DNA of 38,216 bases, from NCBI RefSeq assembly GCF_000344685.1, contig NW_006920418.1, positions 472,940 through 511,155 of the forward strand, read 5' to 3'. Under the pieces are notes generated by a model, which saw only the letters and a program-made list of their open reading frames with translations, did not search any database and was not told the origin of the DNA. Positions within the stretch are counted from its first letter, which is position 1. The number at the start of each line of letters is the position of its first letter. Below, in pieces: positions 32,077 through 38,216 of this stretch. The DNA comes from Gloeophyllum trabeum ATCC 11539. Lineage: Eukaryota; Basidiomycota; Agaricomycetes; Gloeophyllales; Gloeophyllaceae. The position numbers and the translations under genes are program-made.

Positions 32077-33529
32077 GTGATAGTAATGTGTCGCAATGCG
32101 TGTCGGAGTTTCAACGTGTCTAAGCACTTCCCTACCACTTTGCACCCGACCCCCGCTGCCTTTCAAGTTGCTCTCACCCCTCGCCCGATCCCCTTGACTA
32201 CCTGGGGTTTGTCGTCAATGATATGATGGATGTGTACTCTTTCTTTACATGGTTGACAATCTTTAACCCTCGAGGAAGCCGAGGGATGCAACAACGGTGC
32301 ATGTGCATTCATGAGGGTCAAGCACTAAAGTGCCATGCGCGTGCCGCTCAGGGGACCTTGTTGTTGGTGTCAAGCAGGTTGTCGCGCTGGCCATGTTGTA
32401 TGTAGTACGTACTCTTGCGCATATATGCACTTAGTTTTAAGACTGACCACTCATAGGTTCTCCGATTGGCCGTGCTTGATCTCAGTTGCACTGGCAGGGC
32501 ACTTGGTGAGCTTGGAGGTCGATGTATGCTGGTGAGTACTCTGTCGCATATACTACAGTATCCTATCTAATGACGGGACTGATATATAATCCTCCTCCAA
32601 GGGGGACTGAGATGCTGTACAGGTATTTGCCAGTGAAACTACACTGTCCAGTGTCCAGGCTCCCATCATGGCCCAGGGATGTGAAGCACAGGGATTCATG
32701 ACCAGGTGGTAGTGTGCTCTATAATACAGGTCCAGGTCAGCTTGTCTCACCAGTCCTTCCAGTGTTCAGCTCTGACACCAGTTGCTGCCACTGTTTTACT
32801 GTCATCTCCACTTGCACAGCTGGTGAGTAGCAGATACTGTTGTGACTCATGAATGGCGTTGAAATGCTGTCTTGGTTGGTGTGTACCTCTGATTCTGATT
32901 CACTCATCTGGCGCATGTATGCCTGCTTAAAGACATTCTTCTTTTTATTGACTCCTGTATTTGTACTACTTCCATATTAACTGTTTAGCATAGAATATAA
33001 TTGAATAATTTGTGAAATGCTGCAATAAGTGACTGAATAGAGCATATTGTGAATTTAGACCTGATGTGAATATGCTGGCTGTGCTGGGCTGGCCACTTGA
33101 TTGTGTCAGCTGGGCTTGACTGGCCAGAACCAGACCAGCTGAGCTGGGACCACCTGGTCATGACTGCATCATCCAGCCTTTTCTCTGCACGAACAGGCAA
33201 GTTTTGGTGCAACTTCAGGTCTGGACACAGGATACCTGACCAGCTCAGCTGAACTCACTTGGTCATGTCGTGACCAAGCAACCGTAGAACACAGTGAGTG
33301 GTGCATTGTATACCCACTTTACCGCTGTTTCTGACCCCCTGCGAATCCGCTCAGTCCCTGGTGCCCGGACAAGGAGACAAACTTCCACTGCACACGCAAG
33401 GAAGGCCCCCTCGCGCCCACCAACGCCAACATCGTGCACTCTCCCTTCCGCTCTTCTCCAGGTACCCCACGACTGCACTGCAGCATGTCGGGATACGGAG
33501 CGCGGTGGATAACTGGGATTACTGGGAAG

Positions 33530-33804
33530 CCGGGTGTATGGTCTTGGATGTAGAGGAGCTGGGCTCCCAGGGGTTGGCGAAGAGGATTCGGGCGGACAAA
33601 GGAGAATGTGGAACTTGTGGCCATCGGCGGAAGCTCGGTACAGCGCAAAAATTTGAGAAGGGATGCACCCGCTGCTTCCTCAGGTCTGCGCTTTATCGGC
33701 CTTACTGGCAACACAAGGCGGACGGTGCATTTAGGTTCTGTTCATTTCACAGTAAATATAGTCTGGGGGTCAGCGTCCTACAGCACCCACACGGAGATAA
33801 TTAG
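33530..33804 (+). pseudogene. MYND-like zinc-finger relic, right copy
   Basis: The frame runs MVLDVEELGSQGLAK, then ECGTCGHRRKLG, GCTRC, FLRSALYRPYWQHKADGAF and ends in TAA at 33802-33804. C-x2-C and a second C-x2-C followed by LY...W-x-HK resemble a MYND finger in which the later cysteines have become Arg or Gly. No upstream exon could be assigned. The left copy (1356-1568) shares the same substitutions, so the losses precede the duplication. Confidence 0.35.
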
Positions 33805-34400
33805 TAAAGCTATATCTCGTCCGGCTTCCAGTATTGAGTGTGCCTCACTTTCTTCGGAAGCACCAGGAGAATACGGTACACTGCGTGTAAGACGTAGCAC
33901 TCGGCCGTTGTGGAGATGCTCGTATAAGTTTGATGGCAAGGCCCTGGACCCTGCCTTGAAATGAAAGAAGGTGAGCCATATCATGATGGAATAACGCATG
34001 AACTCAGCCACAGCGAATCGCCTCTCAAGGACAATGGCGATGTGACAGAATGTGGCTCTCGGCAGAAGCACGGCAACTACGCACGTGACTGAGTCCATCA
34101 AACTCGTTCGCGTCTTCGGAACGCGTTTGTCTGCCACCCACACGTGCGAAACATATAAAAGGTGCAGATTGTTTTCTCTTCTCCGCAACAACTCGCTCAC
34201 TATGTCTCTACCGCAAGGAGAATCGGTCGCCTCTTGTCCCGCTCCTATAAGCTCCCCCAAGAAGGCCAACTGTGCCTCTACGAAACCTTTCAGCGCCACG
34301 ATTAACGACTTAAAAAAGGCTTGCCAAGAATTGGCTGTGGAAATGTCTGGCTACTTTGTAGGTCCAATGCCGGTACAGGAATTCCTGGATAAGTTTCTTC
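33590..34400 (+). repeat. Right copy of the inverted FunK1 upstream module
   Basis: Homologous in inverse orientation to about 616-1570 and collinear through the MYND-like relic, an antisense open frame, the TATA box and the first coding part of FunK1 (MSGYF-GPMPV). Confidence 0.75.
34154..34160 (+). promoter_or_regulatory. TATA box of the FunK1 gene
   Basis: tataaaa lies 42 nt before the chosen ATG and is conserved at the same place in the truncated copy. An upstream in-frame ATG at 34052 precedes the TATA box and is therefore unlikely to be used. Confidence 0.7.
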
Positions 34401-36945
34401 CTCGGCCTTCTGGCGTGGCGGAGGCTGCCTCCGATGATGTCCTTGCCAACTTTTTTGCCGAGATGGAAGAGGTAACTGGAGAAAGCGTTGAAGGGAAAAA
34501 GGCTCATAGCAAAGCGAAGGCGAAGGCGTTGGCATCCTGTGATGTTGCTCCGTCGGCCGAACCGTCGCAGCCTTCGGGACGCGTATCCAGCGAGGCTCCT
34601 GATGCAGCGAATCCGGTGGCGACCGCAGCTGTCTTAGGGAATGAGGACTATGCCAAGTCCAGCGTGTCTGGGCTGGACGATAATGCTAATGTTAACCAGC
34701 AGTTCCAGCGGCCTGGCCGCCGAAACGAGAAACCCATGTATCCAAGCTTTGTGTGTCCTCTTTCGTACTCTCCGTGATACAACAGCATCTCACTAGCCAT
34801 TCTTAGATCAAATGCATAAAGGAAAAGATCTGGAATGGAAAGAGCTTGTGCCTTGGACTCCAGTTCTGCAACACGTCCCACCGCCCTGACCCCACCGACC
34901 AGAAGCAGTTTCGGCCAGATGTCAGCGTGTATGTAGGGGATGTTGTCTCAAGCTCTGACGGTGGTTCAAACTCTGTCGATGCCCCAAACCCTGTCGATGC
35001 TCCAAACCCTGCTGATACTCTCAGCCATGTCGATACTTCTAACGCTACTGATGTTCCCAACCCCGTCGATGCTCCCGACCCTATCCATGCTCCAAACCCC
35101 GGCAAGGCACCATCCTCTGACACGACATACTGGGATAGTGTGCAGCTTGTCATAGAGATGAAGGCGTCGGTTGAGCAGGACCCATTCGTTGATCCGACTG
35201 GGTCAGAAAAGAGCGGCCAAGGAGATGCTGCTGTTCCCTCCCTCCTGACTCAAAACTTCCCAGGCCATGCAGAATCTTCTCGCCTTAAAGGTTTTTCTGC
35301 GGAGTCTCTGAGTCGTTCTCAGTTATATAACCCGACTAGTGAACAGCCAAACCCCTATACTTTCGAGCATAACAGCCTCGAGGGTATAAATGCCCGTGGT
35401 CAGCTGGTCGACTACGCAAGCATGGTCTGGGTCAATCAGCCCCGCGTGTTCTTGTTCCAGGTGATTCTTTTCAAAGACTACGCGCGATTTCTGCGGTACG
35501 ATCGTGCCGGCGTTGTTGTCTCTGCTCGCTTCTTCTACCAGAAGAATTCCTACCTCGCCGTGTTTCTATCCAGGTTCAATGCCATGTCCCCTACGGAGCG
35601 AGGGGTCGATCCCACAGTGACCTTTGCCACCGATGAGGAAACAGACCGAGCCAAGGCGATATTGGACAAGGAGTCCATCGAGAAGAGCAAGCCTATGCTG
35701 AAGATTCGAGTAAACGACAGCACTGGCGACAAGGAATTGATCGTGTCGAAACGTCGATTTTTCTATCCCACGGCTATAGGTCGAGGAACGTGCTGCTATG
35801 TGGCAGCCGACTTGACGACTGGAAAGCGAGTATTTCTCAAAGACTCGTGGCGTTATGATGGCGACCGGCTGGAACGAGAAGGAGATATTTACGAGCTGTT
35901 GTATGCGAAGGGGGTCTCGAATATTGCTCGCGTCATCTACCACGGAGATGTGAAGGATCAAGAGGGGCGAGCCGATCAGCGATCGGTATCTGCCATGTAC
36001 GCCGAGGAGAACTGGGCCCTCAGGACCCGGACGCTGGCTCAGCATCAACACTATCGTATCGTGCTAGATACCGTCGGGAAGAAGCTCACCGAAGCATCCT
36101 CGTCGAGGTCCATCGTCAAAGGCATTCTCGACGCTCTCATTGGTACGTACTGTATCGAATGATACTTCTAGAAGATCGATGAACTTACGGTTCGATAGCC
36201 CACAAAGAGGCCTACGAGAAAGCCGATATCCTACACCGGGACCTCAGTCTCGGAAATATCATAATGATTGATGATGATCATGCTATATTGATTGACTGGG
36301 ACTTGTCGAGGCCCGTCAAATCATTGCGGGAAGAGAATGCACGGGTGCGAGATCGTACGGTATGTGCAGCCTGGTGATGAGTCACAGGCATTGATGCTTA
36401 TATCTCAATCTATGAAGGGCACTTGGCAATTCATCTCACACGCTTTGCTCCAACTAACACTCAAACTACACACTCGCCAGGATGATCTCGAGTCTTCCTA
36501 CTGGATCCTTCTCTGGACGTGTCTCCACCACGTGCAATCCAATTTCACGGCATCGAAACTGATGAGCGTCATGGGGAACGTTTTTGACTTCTACGAGCTG
36601 GATAGAGACACGGGCTATTACATTGGAGGACTTCAGAAGAAACTCCTACTACTGACGGCAGACTACATCAAGGACCTCAAGTTTGACATCAATCCCCTCG
36701 ACAATCTAATCTATAAACTACGGCATCCTTTCAAACAATTTATTTATGAGAAGGAAGTGGCGGAGCCTTCTTGCACCTCATCGATGGAGGGTGACGAATA
36801 CGAATCATTTCCCGAGATATTGCAAAACTCGGATGGAGTCATCAGGCTCTTCACAGAGGCGTACGAGGACCCTCGCTGGCCAGAGAACGACAGAGTGCCA
36901 GACCGGATTCCTCAAGTACGCTTGGTCGGGACCGTCGTCATCTAA
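34202..36945 (+). CDS. FunK1 fungal protein kinase
   Basis: Four exons (34202-34750, 34807-36142, 36199-36359, 36418-36945) give 857 residues. FunK1 kinases are a lineage-expanded family of multicellular basidiomycetes with largely unknown substrates. The N-terminal region is poorly structured and includes VDAPNP-type repeats at about 241-290. The kinase lobe has Lys528 in RVFLKDSWRYDGD with a following acidic helix. The catalytic loop is HRDLSLGN (641-648), then LIDWDLS with DWD (661-663) replacing DFG, as usual in FunK1. GTWQFIS (from 683) is the family hallmark. The stop at 36943 follows DRIPQVRLVGTVVI. A typical Ser/Arg/Lys-rich FunK1 tail (KRSGGHSGSRGSRKSRRDG) continues in another frame to 37063, so a frameshift or unresolved splice may shorten it. 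Confidence 0.88.
34970..35105 (+). repeat. VDAPNP-coding tandem repeats in FunK1
   Basis: About seven degenerate units of 18-21 nt (core aaccctgtcgatgctcc) encode VDAPNP-like hexapeptides. They lie before the kinase domain and probably form a flexible linker. Confidence 0.8.
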
Positions 36946-37063
36946 GCGCTCGGGCGGTCACTCCGGATCTCGGGGCTCTAGAAAGAGTCGACGTGACGGC
37001 GTTGCTGCTGACGCGGGAAGCTCATCCCGCAAACAGCTTCCAGCGCTTCGCGAGGACGCCTAG

Positions 37064-37760
37064 TGGAGGTTGCTCGGGTCTCGTATAGCGCCGAATTCAC
37101 CACGAACACTGTTTGGAGATACTGTATGGTTTTGGCGGAATATATTGCCTGTGACGATGTATAAGGCGGTAGGGCCGTGCGAGCACGGCAGAGCCCGCTA
37201 CCGTAGATATAGATGATATTTGGTAGCAAGCTGAACACTTTACATCCTGAGCAGTGTCATATATATCTATTTTGCGAAAGCAGCTGTGTTCCAGCAATAT
37301 TAATTATTTCTGACTGAGCATTCAACTCAATGGCCTGGGGTCCTGAGAGATGTCCACTCATCCCTTCCTCAGGTTTCGAGAATACAAGTTACATATGCAA
37401 AACAACTGACATCGGAGTATTCTGATTTCACCTTGAGACCGCATGGTCCAAAGGCCCCAAGCAAGGTCAGTTCTGTCTCAGAGTCCCTTGACAATCATCC
37501 GCCACCTTGGCTATAAAGGGGAAGAGAAATGACACGTGGCATGACTATCGGGGTCCTTTAACACATCGGACAACTCAATATATGATGCTGACCTGAACCC
37601 GGTCGTGAATGTCAAACCGTAAGAAGTAATATACAGCCAAAGCAATATGTAATACTCATTTTGAGATTGTTTAGTCCAGCAATAGACAGTAAGGAATATC
37701 AAATATGACATTAGCTGCCGTTAAGGGGAATATATCTGCCCGTAGGCAACCTTTCTCTCC
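37064..37760. other. No gene recognised
   Basis: This is the 3' flank of FunK1, AT-richer with only short frames. No terminator or repeat structure is clear. Confidence 0.5.
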
Positions 37761-37761
37761 A

Positions 37762-37785
37762 TGTTATATGTGATGACATATAACA
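37762..37785. repeat. Palindrome, possible LTR start
   Basis: tgttatatgt and acatataaca are exact reverse complements separated by gatg. The wider context, ggcaacc...ggttacc, is also inverted. A TATA-like 'tatataac' follows at about 37825. TG start plus TATA suggests the beginning of an LTR running off the window, but no partner LTR is visible. Confidence 0.4.
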
Positions 37786-37979
37786 TATATGGGGACGGTT
37801 ACCACCCGAGAGTTATAACTTAAGTATATAACGAGAGTGTACGCAACACAGTATTCCAAATATGGCTCAGCATATGGGTACTTGTGATATAATTTACCAG
37901 ATTCACGCATCAGAATCCACTTCAGCCTGTGAACAATATGTCATATATGGCTTTCAATCGATATTGAGTGGGCCGCCGG

Positions 37980-38134
37980 CGGCAACAGGCGGCGCCACTC
38001 AGCGGCAACAGGCGGCGCCACTCAGCGGCAACAGGCGGCGCCACTCAGCGGCAACAGGCGGCGCCACTCAGCGGCAACAGGCGGCGCCACTCAGCGGCAA
38101 CAGGCGGCGCCACTCAGCGGCAACAGGCGGCGCC
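37980..38134 (+). repeat. 23-bp minisatellite
   Basis: Six perfect 23-bp copies (37980-38002, 38003-38025, 38026-38048, 38049-38071, 38072-38094, 38095-38117) are followed by a 17-nt partial copy. The unit contains cggcaacaggcggcgcc. There are no unique spacers. Because 23 is not a multiple of 3 and no phase contains a stop, every plus frame reads the same 23-residue peptide in rotation. Confidence 0.97.
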
Positions 38135-38216
38135 CCTTTGCCGCTCCTACCTTGCATGCCGCTCACACTGATGAAATATAACTGAGCGGACACATCAAGT
38201 AAACCAGCGAATATGC

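Larger units (their letters stand above)
28887..33500. other. Gene-poor, AT-richer region with inverted repeats
   Basis: No gene could be supported in about 4.6 kb. AT content rises after 29 kb. The region contains at least two inverted-repeat pairs and a near-perfect 35-bp palindrome, listed separately. Around 33060-33285 there are many short self-complementary words (for example cttggtca/tgaccaag). The picture fits nested, non-autonomous transposon remains. Confidence 0.55.

Noticed and set aside
33778..34299. 173-residue minus-strand frame as a definite gene
   Set aside because: It is shared with the left module, but it overlaps the FunK1 promoter and the first part of the FunK1 coding region in antisense and has no recognisable domain. 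Kept only as a finding.
37980..38134. CRISPR array
   Set aside because: Repeats are directly adjacent with no spacers, and the organism is a fungus. It is a minisatellite.

Overview
This window is from a filamentous basidiomycete, most likely a wood-decaying agaricomycete and possibly a polypore. The basis is many short GT-AG introns (about 46-85 nt), GC-rich coding sequence with C/G-ending codons, a FunK1 protein kinase gene, and secreted oxidoreductases typical of these fungi (AA14 LPMO, heme-thiolate peroxygenase, P450). No rRNA, tRNA or CRISPR array was seen. All exon models were built by hand. For each intact gene the summed exon lengths are a multiple of three and every codon split by an intron reads sensibly.

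Layout. 1-4.6 kb is accessory sequence: the 5' end of a Ty3/Gypsy gag, a truncated FunK1 gene, a MYND-like relic and a decayed coding patch. 4.9-17.1 kb holds an RRM protein of the CPSF6/CFIm68 type, an intact P450, a second P450 that is a pseudogene, an AA14 copper oxygenase and a short-type unspecific peroxygenase. 20.0-28.9 kb is a conserved block: Spt2 histone chaperone, DENND6-type DENN protein and Epl1 (NuA4 subunit). 28.9-33.5 kb is gene-poor and rich in inverted repeats. 33.5-37 kb carries the complete FunK1 kinase with the same upstream module as the truncated copy at the left end, in opposite orientation. The window ends with a possible LTR start and a 23-bp minisatellite.

The most striking structure is a degenerate tandem duplication of about 3.7 kb. 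The inferred ancestral order [3' end of the RRM gene - P450 - AA14] was duplicated. The left unit kept the working P450 and only a scrap of AA14 (about 9531-9727). The right unit kept the working AA14 and a P450 with several lesions, headed by a 50-bp scrap of the RRM gene (9728-9777). The two units have decayed reciprocally, leaving one good copy of each gene.

How the genes may work together (inference): P450, AA14 and peroxygenase all perform oxidative chemistry useful for attacking or detoxifying plant cell-wall material, so 7-17 kb may be a small oxidoreductase cluster. The Spt2, DENND6 and Epl1 genes are housekeeping (chromatin and membrane traffic) and show no link to it beyond proximity.
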